A stretch of 64,000 nt of DNA from Muscardinus avellanarius (GCA_963383645.1 OY726560.1:32673003-32737002); one strand, 5' to 3'; positions 33,233 through 46,060 are shown, counted from the stretch's first letter. Notes: generated from the sequence alone by a model not told the origin. Translations and numbers: made by a program.

Positions 33233-33561
33233 CACATACACATGCACACTCAAAATAAAGTAATTAAAGGAAATATGAAAATGTAGAAGAATGAAGTGTA
33301 GCAGGTGTGGGGAGGGTGCAAATTGGTAAGAGCTGGCAACTGACCACAGGGAGGAATAAGTCTAGGAAGGGTATGGGTTTGGTTGTTGAGATATAAGCAG
33401 ACATCTTCTGAGTAAAGGCTTTTGAAGAAGCTATTGGTTTTTCTAAAAATGAGACTCAAGTGGCATGTGCCATGTCCCCTCAAACGCTAGGCAACAGATG
33501 CTTCCTAACAAAGTTCTGGGAAATTGAGGTTAAGCTTATTAGGTTAAAGAGAACTGGTTGC

Positions 33562-33760
33562 CAGACATGGTGGCTCATGCTTGTAATCCCAGCGCGTGGG
33601 AGGCTGAGACAGGAGGATCGTGCAAGTTCAAAGCCAGCCTCAGCTACTTGGTGAGGCTCTCAGCAACTTAGTGAGACCCTGTTTCCAAATAAAATATAAA
33701 AATAGGTCTGGGAGTGTAGCCCGGGAATAGAAAGCCCACTGAGTTCCATCTCCAGTACCA

Positions 33761-33795
<35 letters not shown>

Positions 33796-33797
33796 GA
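33562..33797 (+). repeat. B1-dID SINE with (CA)/(A)n tail
   Basis: CCAGACATGGTGGCTCATGC ... GGTCTGGGAGTGTAGCCCGG, ending in (CA)7 and 23 A. The ID start GGTCTGGGAGTGTAGCCCGG is shared with the young subfamily, while the B1 half is the long form, so this copy is intermediate. Confidence 0.93.
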
Positions 33798-33924
33798 GAA
33801 GAGAGAAAGAACTGGGATCCTAAGAGGATGTAGGCAACTAGGAATGTCTGAAACATGAGGAGTTAGTTACCTGTTAGTCCTACTACCAGGAATATTAAAA
33901 AAAGAACATGAAGTCTGTTATTTT

Positions 33925-34180
33925 GTTTATACTTTTGCTGGTCCATTGTAATTATACATCATAGTGAGGTTCAAAGTCATAAAAACAAACATGCATTTAG
34001 GTCTTGGTGTGTTTCCCTTTAAACCCCACCCCTCCCGATACTATTATAGTGAAATTACAAGTGATAACTTCATACACAGGCATATCATAATTTGAATTAT
34101 CAGTTCTTCCCTTTCCCACGCCTCTCCATATCCCCATTCTACTATTCTATTCTTTTAGAGAATGTTTTGAGAAAAAGATC
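33925..34180 (-). mobile_element. L1 3'-UTR fragment
   Basis: GTCCATTGTAATTATACATC at the left is the reverse of the L1 terminus also seen at 38150 and 49625. CCTCTCCATATCCCCATTCT follows, as expected for the antisense C-rich L1 3'-UTR. Confidence 0.65.
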
Positions 34181-36199
34181 CTATTTGTTGATGGAGGACT
34201 ATTATATTTGCAAGAAAAATGTGGCTATCATATCTTTCATATATTCTTAATCAGCAAGTGCTTTGACATTTTCTAAGACTCATTATTGTCACAGGAAAAA
34301 AAAAGGAAAGGAAGTAATTGTGGTTTTTCTCACCCAGCTTGATTTGAGTGAAAAAAGTATAAAAACCTGAAACCATCAAAGGCAAGTTTAAAAGCAGCAT
34401 GAAAATATGTGACTGATAATTGGCTCAAACTAAAAGGCTAAGGCAAGCCAATAAAACCGAAAGCCTGTCATGGAGTGTGTGCAGGTCAGCTCTGCAGAAG
34501 ATGAGATAAAGATATAAATAGGAAAGGGCTGTGTAGATTGTACTTTAAAAAAAAAAAAACAATCAGTGTTGGGTAGTTCCTGTGTTTTGGGTTGAATCCA
34601 TTCTGTAAACTGGTTCATATTAAAGACTATGAGGCTCAGAGATCAGAAGTGGAAAACCTATCAAGTTTCTCTAAATATCTCTTTTATATTTGTATTTTGA
34701 ATAATCTATATTGTATTGGTTAGCCTTAGACTGTTATAGATCAGATTTTAACATAAATTCAAGGATATGTGTAATAACATCCATAGTTCTCGGGCTGGCA
34801 TAAAGTCTATTTTCTTAACATATGAGTCATTAAATACAAAAACCAAAAAGATCATAAAGGCATGAAATTTAGAGCATTCGTACTTTCAGATTTGGGATAT
34901 TTTACAGAAAAAATTCTTAGCCTTTGATGATAATGTGCATTTATTTTTAATGCTTTATCTGGATTTTCTATCATGTCCTTACCCCCTTTCTATTCCGGTT
35001 TAAGACTCTGAGACATTTGGCAAACAGGAACAAAGAGTTTTAATCCTTATTGAATATGGAACTCCTTAGGCTTGGATAATGTCTGTATTTTTGCTAAGTC
35101 TGGAAAGATGTCAGTTTTAGCCAAGACTGGAACAGCTTAAGAAACTACTGGAATCCTACATGTATTGTTTTGTCTCGTATGTAGGAAACGTACGTCTGTG
35201 TGGCCTGGTTTTACTTGATGTGGTCCTGGTTAAGCTGGTTGGCTGTTTGAGGTCTCTTGTGTTGACCTAAGGGAGGTTTGGGAAATATCAGATAATATAC
35301 CAGAGTAAGAAGGATTTATTACAAATGCCATGTATCATTAATATAGGCATCCTTCCCTTGTAAATCCAATAATTTGTGTAAGAATGTATTGTCATAGCTG
35401 GGATTAATCCCCTGAAAAGTATAAAAGTGCCCCCTCTCTTCCACAAAAGAAGCTCATCTTCTTTCACAAAGGTGAGATTTGTGTCTGCCTTGAAGCTGAT
35501 TTTTTGCCTTCTGCCAAGATTTAAGGGAAGTTTCCTCGTGGCAAGGAAATATAATATGAATCAGGGCTATAATATTTTCACAGTTAAGTAAATAACATGC
35601 CAAATGATGTTTTGTCCTTTTCTACAACAAACGGCTAAACAATATAAGATATGATAGAATGAGACTTCAAATTCAAAATTCTCTTTGTTGGTACCAATTA
35701 GGGGAATCTAGGAATTTGGAGATTATGATAATAACAATATTAACATTCAGTTTTCTATCTTTTTCTCCATATGACTTTGTCGGCTCCATGTAAATGAGTC
35801 TCTTTAGCTTGGAATTATTTTAATCTCATAAAGTTAAAAATTGCATAAGTATAAATAAATCATTACAAATGTTCCAAAGAAATAAGCTTATGTTTTGTTT
35901 AATTTTTTTATATCAAAGTTAGATGTATCTACACATACAGAGAATGGAGTCCAATAGTTGGAACAGGCTTGTGATGATAAATTATCCTGCCCCAATGCCC
36001 TCCTGCCACCCCTACTTTGAATTCCTTTAGAATATTGAGATTTTTATGTTTCTAACTCTTAGTCCCATCATTTTTTTCTGTACTTCTTAGTTTTTAACAT
36101 TAACTACTGAATTTGTACTGACGAAGCCAAAGATTTAACTCACTTTCACTACTCTTTCTTCTTGTCCTCTCAGTAAAATTATAATTTTGAAGGAATGAG
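34181..36199. other. Unassigned intronic block, possible LTR relic at 35080-35520
   Basis: Most is single-copy-like and AT-rich. In 35080-35520 a TATAAAAG box (about 35420) followed by a pyrimidine-rich start-like segment and GAAGCTCATCTTC resembles an LTR promoter layout. No paired ends or internal region were found, so this stays a guess. Confidence 0.3.
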
Positions 36200-36900
36200 C
36201 TTCATGGTGGGTATATGTATGCAATTTTTACATTTACCTGTATACATTTTTACATTTCTTTTTATATAATATAACTTTTTTAAAACCTGATTTCTCTTGA
36301 CATGTGTTTTCCTTATATATGCATCTCTAATTCAACCATAATCTCTCTTCAGTTTTCTCAAATCTCTTTCTAGGATGGTAAAATATATTGACTATTTTAT
36401 CCTTTTGATGAAACATCTTTCAGAGTCATTGATCTACAGTAGCCCAGACTGCTGTATAGTCTGTCACAGGTATCATCTTGGTATTTCCTTTAAGCATTTT
36501 CTTGGAGATTCTTTGTGTTTCTAACTTGTGTTAGACACTATGTTGAGTAAATTTTGTAATTTACTCTCTTCCTCTTCCTCCTCCTCTTCCTTTTTCTTTT
36601 CATTCTTCTTGTTTGCTCCCCTGTTTTGTGGGCTATATTTTTTTAGTAGCTTACCTAGAAAAGGCACATTAGAAGTACATTTTTTGAGACCATATATGTC
36701 AGAAACACCTTTATTCTGCTCACAGTTGAGTCTTTTGGATGATCCTGGATACTTTCTGGAGGATTTATGCAGCCATCTCTACACCCCTAGGCTGCAACCT
36801 CAAGATGGGCTCTTCTGTACATCTAACTCTCAATTCTTCTCCAGATCTGTTTTTTTAAATTACATAAGTAGGTGGCAGAAGTTGGGAGCTTCTGTTTCTG
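36200..36900 (-). mobile_element. Possible old L1 fragment
   Basis: AACACCTTTATTCTGCTCAC and GATCCTGGATACTTTCTGGA near 36700-36760, and the T-rich sequence before them, resemble decayed antisense L1M. A pyrimidine tract (TCTTCC)n lies at 36566-36604. The 125-codon frame here is T-rich and not credible. Confidence 0.35.
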
Positions 36901-38134
36901 TATAGAAATGACTTTTTCTCTGAGCTCTCCTACTCTTATCTTCAAAAAGTATCTGAAGTGCTGATAGCTGGTATCTTATTATTATTATTTTTTTTGTGTG
37001 TGTATTTGTTAAAGAGACCCAGAGTAAAATCAGATTTTTACTACAAAGTTTTAAGCCAGATTTTACTCATGGGATAGAATAAAGGAAAGAAAGCTCAGTA
37101 TAGAATTGGGCTAATTTTTGAATACAATAAGGAAAAGTTAGGATATATAAACAGGGGGTGGGAGGCGGATAGGCAATGGATTCAGTGAATGGAAAAATCA
37201 CTAAAAAGAGACATCAAGAGTAGGGAGATTGTTGCTAAATGGACTGAATGGGATCTTGCTGAAGGTAAGCCGGGGTGATCAGATTCTAAGATGAAGAATG
37301 AGGAATTTGATTGGATATTGAGGGCAATAAAATATTTAGGGTGGGGTTCTCTTTAAGCTCATTCATCAGGATTCTTGCTACACCTGTCTGATCAGGTCCA
37401 GCAAGGTCAGGGGAGGGACCAAGGTTAAGGCTTTCTAAGGAAGAGCCTGACCAATGTTTGGTCAAGGATAGAGTCTCTGTTGATCTCGGTTTTGCGATTA
37501 TAACATATGGAGTTAGATGTTAAAGAAAAAAAATTTAAATAGTTATTTAGCTGTGTTGGGTATGTGACATTATTATTAGAATTGGCAATCAAGGGTAGTA
37601 TTACTACAGACATCCAAATAGTCTGCTAAGGAGAATAATGATTTGTTTCCTAAGGCTAGGCATGCCTAGCTTTTAGCCACATTGTTGAACTTAATCCAAG
37701 TGTGTCTATATCACAAGAAAGTGGTACACCTTTGTACCTAAAGTTAATTTATCACTGTAGAATTAAAGGATATCACAATGGTGCTTCAACTGTTAACTAA
37801 TTTAGGAGCCACAGGTTATCTTTCTACAAAAGAAATGTGTAATAAGCTCAGCATCTTGAAATAGATGACAGTCCTGAGTCTAATTACTATTTTGAAAGAG
37901 TACACAAGGTACCACTTTAGCTACTAATACTAGTCTATACCAGGTAATAGAAGCCTATTCCAATTTAGAGAAATTGTAGGACAAGCTTCTGAGCTTCCTT
38001 GAGTGTGCAGTCACAGAAGAGGAAGAGGATGTATGCAGCATGGTGAAGACACACAGTGTGACAGAAAAAAATCAGCAAAACCAGAAACAAAACATCACAT
38101 TAAAAGTGTGAAGGGCTAAACTTTCAGTTTAAAT
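36901..38134. other. Unassigned block, possible endogenous retroviral relic
   Basis: The sequence is not any SINE or L1 I know. A short frame around 37775-37860 is faintly reminiscent of a retroviral polymerase segment but is cut by stops, and I cannot support the assignment. Described only as a candidate relic, with no working gene. Confidence 0.25.
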
Positions 38135-39070
38135 TGTTTTCATTCTTTTATTAGTTCAATGTAATTATACATCATAACGAGAGTCAAAGTTATGCAAACA
38201 TACATGCACACACTCTGCATATTTCCCTCTATAGAATGAGGCTCCTCCTCATTTTTCCTTCCTCCCCTTACACATTAGTGAGATTGGTAATGAAACCTCA
38301 TATGGATGCGACCTTCTTTGCATTGTTCTCTCCCTCAGTCCTCATCTTTGCCCCCCACCTCCCTTCCCCAGTCTCCTACCACTATTCTATTTTTTTTGTC
38401 TCATTTGAATGAAGTCCCTTTTGCTTCCTGATTTTGCTCTGGCTTCCATATATGAGAGAAAATGTATGACTCTTAACTTCCTGAGACTGGCTTTCACTTG
38501 GCATAATATTCTCTAGATCTATCATTTCCCTGCCAATGACATAATTTTGTTCTTTATGGCCGAGTAAAATTCCCTTGTGTGCATATGCCGCATTTTCATT
38601 ATCTGTTAATCTGTTTCTCTGTTGATGGACACTTAGGTTGGTTCCGTAATTTGATGATCGTGAATTGTGCTGCTTTAAACACGGGTACGCATGTATTGCT
38701 ATAGTATTCCAATATTAATTCCTTTGGAAATATACCAAGAAGCGGTGTGGCTGGATCATTTGGTGGCTCCATTCCTAATCTTTTGAGGAACCTAGATGCT
38801 GATCTCTAGAGTGGCTGTACTAATTTACAATCCCACTAACAGTGTATTAAGAATACCTATTTCCCCACATACTTGGCAGCATTTATTGTTTGCATTATTG
38901 TTTGTATTTTTGATGATTTCCATTTATTGGAGTTAGATAAAATTTCAGGATTGTTTTGATTTGCATTTCCCTTGTTAATGATGTTGAACATTTTTCTAAA
39001 TATATTTTTTGGCCATTTTTATTTCTTTTTCTGAGAAGTGTCTATTCATTTCTGTAGCCAAATTTTTAAT
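38135..39070 (-). mobile_element. L1 3'-end fragment, about 0.9 kb
   Basis: In reverse order: TAATTATACATCATAACGAG (terminus), C-rich 3'-UTR at 38230-38400, CTTTCACTTGGCATAATATT, GTTGATGGACACTTAGGTTG, TGGCTGGATCATTTGGTGGC, GAGTGGCTGTACTAATTTAC, then TTTGATTTGCATTTCCCTTG. This is the end of L1 ORF2 plus the 3'-UTR, decayed and non-coding. Confidence 0.9.
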
Positions 39071-40239
39071 TAGATTATTTGTGAGGGGTTTTTGGCTTTA
39101 AATTTCTAGTTTATGTTAAAGTTATTAGTACTCATGAGGAGTTACAAACTCCTTGAGGATTTTGACTGAGACCTTGAATAATTAGGAAACAAATTTTGGA
39201 ACCAAGTTGCAAACAGTCTTTTTGAGCAAATTAATAGTATATCCATTTGTCATAAGAGATTAGCAATCCCCCTGAAAGATAAGATAGAATTGGGAAACAT
39301 ACAAGAAGGACTCTAAAATGGTAAGATAGGAGGTGCCTGCCCATGAGGAGAAAAGAGAAAGAACAGGGACCTGTGTAGAAGCACAAGGGCTGTGAGGAGA
39401 TATGGTTACTTTTTATTCTTATTTTTGATACTGGGAATGATATGAATAGTATTGGTAGGCCACCACCTTCTCTCAAGATCTGGTGACCATGGGACTAGAA
39501 AATATCACCTTACCCAATGATTCGTAAACTTATGGAACTGATTACTCTCAGAGGAAGTAGGGGTGGAAAAAATAAATAACCTCAAAAACGATTTAACTAA
39601 ATTTGTGGATGACAATTCCATGGTGGGTTATTACAGGGCACTGGGATGTTTTGGGTTCACTCCTAACCTTTGAGGTTGACATCAAAGATCGGCCATTTTC
39701 CTTAACAGTTTTCCCTTGATGCTACCATCAGAATTCAGGGAAGGAAGGATTAAGAGTCTGATCCAGTGTGGCAAGACCCATTAGACTCAGATCGGAGCCA
39801 GATTTGTGTGGGTTAAAAATTTAGGGCAAATTCTAATATGAGAATTGTAAAATGTTAGTGAATGAAAAATTGAAAATTGTAACTCTTCTATTTTCTTGTC
39901 TTAAATTCTCCTTTGGTATACTCTCAGAATTCATATTTAAGTGGGGAGATCTTCTTTGTTATGTAGCCTATATTTTGCCATGGTGGTATTTATGACCTAA
40001 TAATTTCCCATAGTATAGGTTGAATAGGGCCAACGAATGACTTTGGGAAAGAGACTATCTTTGAGTTTCCCTTGCTTGTCGCTCCATTTTCAGTTTATAA
40101 TTTGGGATTATACATGGAAAGTTTCTATCACAAGTGCATAACTATTTTGGTTTTTATGATAGATATACAAATTTCCCTTTGATTTTTATTTGTATATGGG
40201 AAGTACAAAGCTAATTTTAGGGTTTCCAAGTACAGAGGG
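39071..40239. other. Unassigned intronic block
   Basis: About 1.2 kb. The interval 39100-39830 has even composition and no recognised family; an old LTR or retroviral piece is possible, not shown. Confidence 0.3.
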
Positions 40240-40652
40240 TCTTCTTGTGTGTGTGCATTGGGGATCAAACCCAGCAATGTTTCACTTCTAAGCTTCACCC
40301 TCAGCCCTATCTTATTTTTTTTATTTTTATTTATTTTTGTGGTACTGGGGTTCCTGGAAACCCTTCTACCTCCGGGCTACACTCCCAGACCTATTTTATA
40401 CTTTTTTCTTTCTTTCTTTCTTTCTTTTTTTTTTTTTTTTTTAAACAGAGCCTTTTTAAGCCAGCGCGGCTGGCTTCGAACCTGGGCGATCCTCCTGTCT
40501 CTGCTTCCCAAGTGTGGAGATTACAAGCGTGCGCCACCACGCCCGGCCTTATTTTATATTTTGAAACAGAGTCTCACTAAGTTGCTGAGGCTGGTCCTGT
40601 CTTAGACTCCCAAGTACTGTGATTACAAGCGTGCACCACCACGCCCACCAGA
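40240..40652 (-). repeat. Outer B1-dID SINE, interrupted by a young SINE
   Basis: ID half at 40253-40310 (GGGGATCAAACCCAGCAATG); B1 half at 40556-40652 (TTTGAAACAGAGTCTCACTA ... GTGCACCACCACGCCCACC). The break is in the A-rich linker. Confidence 0.88.
40319..40547 (-). repeat. Young-type B1-dID SINE nested in the linker of another
   Basis: GGGGTTCCTGGAAACCCTTC, expanded linker with (CTTT)n and about 20 T, TAAGCCAGCGCGGCTGGCTT, GCGTGCGCCACCACGCCCGG. CTTATTTT is repeated at 40311-40318 and 40548-40555. Confidence 0.93.
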
Positions 40653-41541
40653 GATTTGTTTTCCTTATTACTTGTTTTGTGGAATGGGGGTGAATTCAAA
40701 TTTTTGATATGTGCCTTCAAGTAATGTGTAGGAATCTACTAAGGATCTTGCTTCTGTGCAGATTTGGATTCACCAGATGTGGGAAGAGGTCCAAGATGCT
40801 GGAATTCACCAGGTGAGGCCCAGCATGCAGCTTCCAGCTGATGCTGATGCTGCTGGTCTGAGATGCACATTTTCATAGCAGGACTTTAAACCAGGCTTAC
40901 TAATTTTAGCACTATAGTTTATCACACCAGTCTTGGTTTCAGCTTTTTCACTAAGCATGTTTTGGAAAAGGCAAAGGAATATTGGAAACAAATTATTTAA
41001 ATGAATAGGATCTAAACATTATATCTATTTGGATATTGAACTAATCTACACATCTTTCTTGTAACCTGTTCTGATTTTTTCCCATCTCCCCTTTTCCCCT
41101 TCCTAAGTATTTTTGTGATATTAAAAATGAGGACCTAAATGATGCCAATGTTTCTTGATTCTATTAAATTTAAATACTCTTTCAGCTCTGTGGGCTTTGC
41201 CTAATTACTGGCAATAAAGTTGAGTAAAGGAATTGAAGGTTTACAAATGTTCTACTTGAAGGAAATCATAAATGAGATTATTAAAGCCTCTGGGATTATT
41301 ATTAGCCTGTGTATATTTTAAGCAAATTAGAATTTTATATGTTTAAAAAGACAGTAACTCTTCCCCACCCAATTACTCTCTCCATGTGGAGGAACACACG
41401 TGTTTAGTGCCTGTGATTTAAACGGTGCAGGCCCTATTCTGTTCTTTCAGATAAATCAGATATAAGTTGAGGGACTTTTTGTTCTTGGCTCCATGTGTGA
41501 AACTCTAGATAAGTAAAAGCAAAAACTGTAAGTTAAGAAAT
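40653..41541. other. Single-copy intronic sequence
   Basis: No repeat recognised. The part at 41150-41350 has mixed composition with TAATTA cores and could be conserved. Confidence 0.4.
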
Positions 41542-41545
41542 GGAA

Positions 41546-41742
41546 GCTGAGCATAGTGACGCATGCTTGTAATCCCAGCATTTGGGAGGCTGAGACTGGA
41601 GGATCATGGTTCATGGACAGCCTCAGCTACTTTGTGAGGCTCTCTGCAACTCAGTGAGACCCTGTTTCAAAAATAAAGAATAAAAAATAGGGCAGGGGGT
41701 GTAGCTTGGAGTTCAAATGCCTCTGGGATCCATCCCCAGACC
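41546..41742 (+). repeat. B1-dID SINE
   Basis: AAGCTGAGCATAGTGACGCA ... GGCAGGGGGTGTAGCTTGGA, ending CCATCCCCAGACC. It is followed by an (AT)-rich patch at 41760-41850. Confidence 0.92.
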
Positions 41743-41852
41743 TTTTGCATACTTTGGTACCATATATAATATATAAAAATATATATGGGAAATATATATC
41801 ATATGATATAAAACATATGTATATATATGCATATATATACATATATATATGA

Positions 41853-42060
41853 TTTTTTGTGGTACTAGATATTGAATCCAGGGGCATTCTACCTTCTAGC
41901 TATACCCCTAGCCCTATTTTTTATTCTTTATTTTGAAACAGGGTCTCCCTAAGTTGCAGAAGGCCTTAATAAGTAGCTGAAGCTGGCTGAGTACCTGTGA
42001 TTCTCCTGTCTCAGCCTCCAAAGTACTGGGATTCCAAGAGTTGAGCCATTACACCTAGCT
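41853..42060 (-). repeat. B1-dID SINE
   Basis: TGTGGTACTAGATATTGAAT ... GAGTTGAGCCATTACACCTA. It lies about 110 bp from an inverted copy and next to a younger insertion. Confidence 0.9.
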
Positions 42061-42074
42061 CCAAACATACTTTT

Positions 42075-42264
42075 TTTTTTTTTTTGGTGGTACTGGGGTT
42101 CCTGGAAACCCTTCTACTTCCGGGCTACACTCCCAGACCTATTTTTATATTTTTATTTGGAAACAGGTTCTCTTAAGCCAGCAAGGCTGGCTCCGAACAA
42201 ACACGATCCTCCTGTCTCCGCCTCCCAAGCATGGGGATTACAAGCATGCGCCACCACGCCTGGC
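42075..42264 (-). repeat. Young-type B1-dID SINE with 14-bp target-site duplication
   Basis: GGGGTTCCTGGAAACCCTTC, TTAAGCCAGCAAGGCTGGCT, GCATGCGCCACCACGCCTGG. CCAAACATACTTTT lies at 42061-42074 and 42265-42278. Confidence 0.95.
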
Positions 42265-42404
42265 CCAAACATACTTTTTAAAACTGAATTTTTCTTTAAT
42301 CTATTTTAAGATAGAATATACTTATCTACCTTTTATTAGCAAAATGACTACTATTTTTATTAAACGAGTTTTATATGCACACATCACCCATTTGGCCTTT
42401 TCTC

Positions 42405-42455
42405 TACCATCCTGTACCTCATTAGGATGTATGACTACAATGCACCAATAAAAAA
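42405..42455 (+). mobile_element. L1 3' terminus, very short
   Basis: AGGATGTATGACTACAATGC then ACCAATAAAAAA: the same L1 3' end (polyadenylation signal AATAAA) found at 44113 and, reversed, at 49625. 5'-truncated to about 50 bp. Confidence 0.65.
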
Positions 42456-43449
42456 TGAGTTCATTGCATGGTGTTTATGAAACACAAAATACTATAAGGG
42501 AAAAAAGCCCAATTTATTCTATGACTTTGTAGTAACCATTGTTGACATGTTTTTCAAGATATATATTTTTGTGCATGTGTAAAAGGTAGACATTTCCTAT
42601 GACTCAGGCTCTGTGGTGCCACAATATCACTTTTTTCTTCTCACTCCTCTTAGTGGAAAATAAATTGGGGTCAACTCATATATTGTGAATGAAGCGTTTT
42701 CCAATTTTCGTCCTGAATGAGCTCCACCTCTTTCACCACCTTCTCCCCTGTCAGCTGATGCTACTTCCCAGTGGGGATGCTGCCCTTGCAGATCTCTCTA
42801 TTCTTCCAAGTATCTCTGGTCCGCGGTTCCCCAAAGAATCGGGGCAGCGATGGATTCTATTTTGTTCTCTCATTCCCCTGAGTTCAGGGCGTGTGTCCCT
42901 TCATAGAGGAGAGATCTGTTTCCCCCATACTCAACATTCTCTTCTCCAAGCCTCCCCTTCCCATTGGTGGATCCTGATCTTGTCCAAGCAGGTGATTGGC
43001 TCTGATAGATTATAACCTTCTATGTTATATTTGACAGAAAGTTCTTTGCTTCAAGTCTTTTGTGTTTCTTGTTTTTGATACTCAAAACTAAGTGTCTATA
43101 ATACAATAAAGTTAAAAGGGAAGAATAGGTTTTGTGTCTCTTCCAAGAATTTGACAATTCGGCTTGGACATTCAAACTTTGAGCATTTGTGTTTTTTGTT
43201 TGAGAAATCCTCCTTTGAGCCATCCAGAAAATTCCCCTTGTTTATGTGAGTGAAGAAAAGGCTAAAGGCTAAAAATGAATTTTAAACAATCTTGGTTCAT
43301 ATTCCAAAATATCCCATCAGTCATAAGGCATGTAATTTTTTTTTTAAATAAAGAGAAATAGGATATTATACTACTTTAGAACCTGTTTCTCCCATTCTAT
43401 CTAGAAAGTACATATTAATAATTTATGGCTCTTCAGTCAGTATTTTATA
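42456..43449. other. Single-copy intronic sequence
   Basis: About 1 kb. The + strand frame at 42689-43015 (108 codons) has more even composition than most. No family match is recognised and no splice or promoter context supports it. Confidence 0.4.
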
Positions 43450-43720
43450 CCTACTAAAATTATTTTTTTTTGATGGACATTTAGGCTATTTACTATCTTT
43501 TGATTGTTAAGGCAGATGCTGTAATGTAATCTGTATGTATTTGGGAACTTAACCCAATTAATTCTTTTAGATTCCTAAGAGTGGCATTACTGGGTCAAAG
43601 AAAAGTTCAATATTATGAAATCATATTCTAAAAGATTTATCCTAGTTTATGTTACCAGGAGCAGTATGTGAGATGCTCCATTTCTTCAGTGCTTACCAAT
43701 ATTTTAAAAATCAATATTCT
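43450..43720 (-). mobile_element. Old L1 fragment
   Basis: GATGGACATTTAGGCTATTT, TTGGGAACTTAACCCAATTA, AAGAGTGGCATTACTGGGTC and CAGTGCTTACCAATATT match, in order, an antisense old-L1 terminal region. Confidence 0.7.
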
Positions 43721-43984
43721 AAATCTTAATATAGGGTGGGGTGATTGTTGGATCTGGATTTTGCCACTAGTGAGGATAACAGAAGCTTCATATCTACATC
43801 ATCATATCTTTTCCAGAAGGACCCATCCTCACACTGATTTTAAAGTTTTTTTTAATCCAAAAGAGTCCCCTGCTGTATGTTGCAATAATTTTTTCCAGTC
43901 TGTTTCTTTGCTTAATCTATACTTCACCATAAAGAGGTTTGTTGTTTTTATTAACTTTACCTTTTTGTTTTAAAGTCTATGACT

Positions 43985-44140
43985 TTGTCATGTGGCCTTT
44001 GAGGAGAGGTCTTGTGCTTACACTGTAAGCATAGACTTGAAAATGTGCAAACCGGAGGGGGGGTCCCCACCAAAAGCTGTGTGCATTGTCAACATGATTT
44101 ACATTATGAGAGGAGACTATAATGCACCAATAAAGCATAT
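43985..44140 (+). mobile_element. L1 3' terminus
   Basis: It ends GAGACTATAATGCACCAATA AAGC, the shared L1 end motif. The upstream 100 bp (GGAGGGGGGGTCCCCACC) is G/C-rich, as L1 3'-UTRs often are. The left limit is uncertain. Confidence 0.5.
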
Positions 44141-45084
44141 TAAAACGTGTAAACCAGGGTATAAAGTGTATTTGTATAATATAGCTATGGAATTATGGTA
44201 CATTGTATGTGTACTTATAGTAGTTTAATATGTGATTCTAATTTGTTTTGGATATTACTTATGAGGCAATATCTGTTCCTTTTATTCTAACTCTCCTAGG
44301 CTGCAGTTAAAGTCATGATTAATAATTCAGAGCAAAAAAGTTTGCAGGGCTTTATAAGATGACTCAAACCTCCCAGCGAGTAAATGAGTTGGATGTCCGT
44401 AAAAGGCCGTCTCTGACGGCATGAACTCTGGTGTCTTGTCTCCTTGTGGAGGATGATCATTGGAGGCCAGTTGCTTCTCTGAGCAAGGAAGGCCACAAGA
44501 TACACAGCAGTGATGATCTCTAAACTAACCAGATGGTCTCTAATACAGGGGCAGCTCTGGCCAATGGTGGGCAGGCTGCCCCGATTGAGAAAAATCAAGA
44601 AATCTGAATTTCTATTAAAATATTTCTTGAGGGAAAGTGTTACAGATATAATACAATATGTAGTAGACCTGGAAATGCTGATGCACAATGCTGATGAACT
44701 GCTATACTCCTTTGCTCCCTTGAGTTCCCACATATGTGTTCATGTGCATGGACATATGTGCAAACAGACATGTGTGCAAACATGCATGCCTACCCGTGGG
44801 ACCCTACAGATTTTTTTCTTGTATGGAGCAGAAAGGAAGCTCCTTTTAATCTATGTTTACATGCTCCTTATTTTCACTTTGGCTAACTTGTTCGTTCTCA
44901 AGGTACTGTAAGTAAAAATGAAGAGAGCAAAACAGGTTTCTACATATACATATAGTTTTTGTATCTCTGAAAATGAAATTGGAGACTTAGTGATGACAAT
45001 GGGATTGTGTGGATGTGTGTTGACAAGACCTCTAGGCAGATGTGCCCTCTCCTCTGTCACATCTGGAGGTAGTGATGCAGCTTA
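44141..45084. other. Single-copy intronic sequence
   Basis: No repeat recognised. Overlapping frames of 145 codons (minus, 44296-44733) and 133 codons (plus, 44510-44911) are both open over 44510-44733; neither shows a domain, and mutual overlap points to chance. An imperfect (ACATGTGTGCAA) repeat lies at 44726-44790. Confidence 0.4.
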
Positions 45085-45266
45085 TTTTTATTATTTTTTG
45101 GTACTAATGATTGAACCCAGGAATGCTTTATCACTGAGCTATACCCCAGACATTTTTATTTTGAGACAGGGTCTTGCTAAGTTGCCCAGGCTGGCCTTGA
45201 ATTTGAGATCTTCCTGCTTCAGTCTCCCGAGAACTGGAATTACAGGCATGTGCCACTGTACTTAAC
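45085..45266 (-). repeat. B1-dID SINE, less diverged from the general type
   Basis: TTGGTACTAATGATTGAACC, linker TTTTATTTTGAGACAGGGTC, TTGCCCAGGCTGGCCTTGAA, GGCATGTGCCACTGTACTTA. The GTTGCCCAGGCTGGCC stretch is closer to the ancestral 7SL-like B1 than other copies. Confidence 0.9.
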
Positions 45267-45269
45267 AGT

Positions 45270-45430
45270 TTGTTTTATGGTTGATGCTAAGTTTGATCAC
45301 TTGGTTAATGTGGGATTTGGCCAGATTTCTGCATCATAAAGGCAACTTTCCCCTTTGTGCTTGGGTGACATACTTTTTCTTTGTAAACCTTCACCTTGTA
45401 GTGATAGGATGGCAATGATTCTTGCCTACA
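45270..45430 (-). mobile_element. Old L1 (L1M-type) fragment
   Basis: GATGCTAAGTTTGATCACTT, GGTTAATGTGGGATTTGGCC, AGATTTCTGCATCATAAAGG and CAACTTTCCCCTTTGTGC match the same L1M segment present at about 26780 in the larger fragment. Confidence 0.7.
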
Positions 45431-45845
45431 TTGTTTTGTTAATGATGGCAGACCCCTGAATCTCCTTGTCATGGTCATTCAGATGCAGATTGGAGAATAT
45501 TTTACAAGACAACTATCCTGGGCTCCAAAAATCTCAATGTCCAGCTAAGAAACAGTGGAGGAACTGGCCTAAATTAAATGAGAATAAGGAAACAAACCAA
45601 AAACAATGCATGGTCCCCAGTTGGTTTTGGATAGGTGGAAAAACATGGTATTTTGGGAGCAACTGAGGACATGTGAATATAGAAAGAATTATAACTTTAT
45701 TGAATTTCTGAGGTCTGGCAATGGTATTGGGGCTATGTAAAATAATATCCCTATTTTTCAGAAGATGCATGTTGAAAGATATATGGTGAATATTACAATG
45801 TTTACAATTTACTTTCAAATAGTTTCCCAAGAAATTATATTTTAA

Positions 45846-46001
45846 TACCTTTCTCTAGATATGTATGTATGAGTAGATTGATATATATATATGTGTGTGG
45901 GTGTATAAATACATATATATTGTATATATCAATATATTGATGTATATAGGAGAGTAAGGAATTATAGTACATATATATGTATTATATAATATATATATGT
46001 A

Positions 46002-46060
<59 letters not shown>

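Noticed and set aside
44296..44911. Overlapping frames of 145 (minus) and 133 (plus) codons
   Set aside because: They overlap each other on opposite strands and neither resembles a family; best explained by chance.
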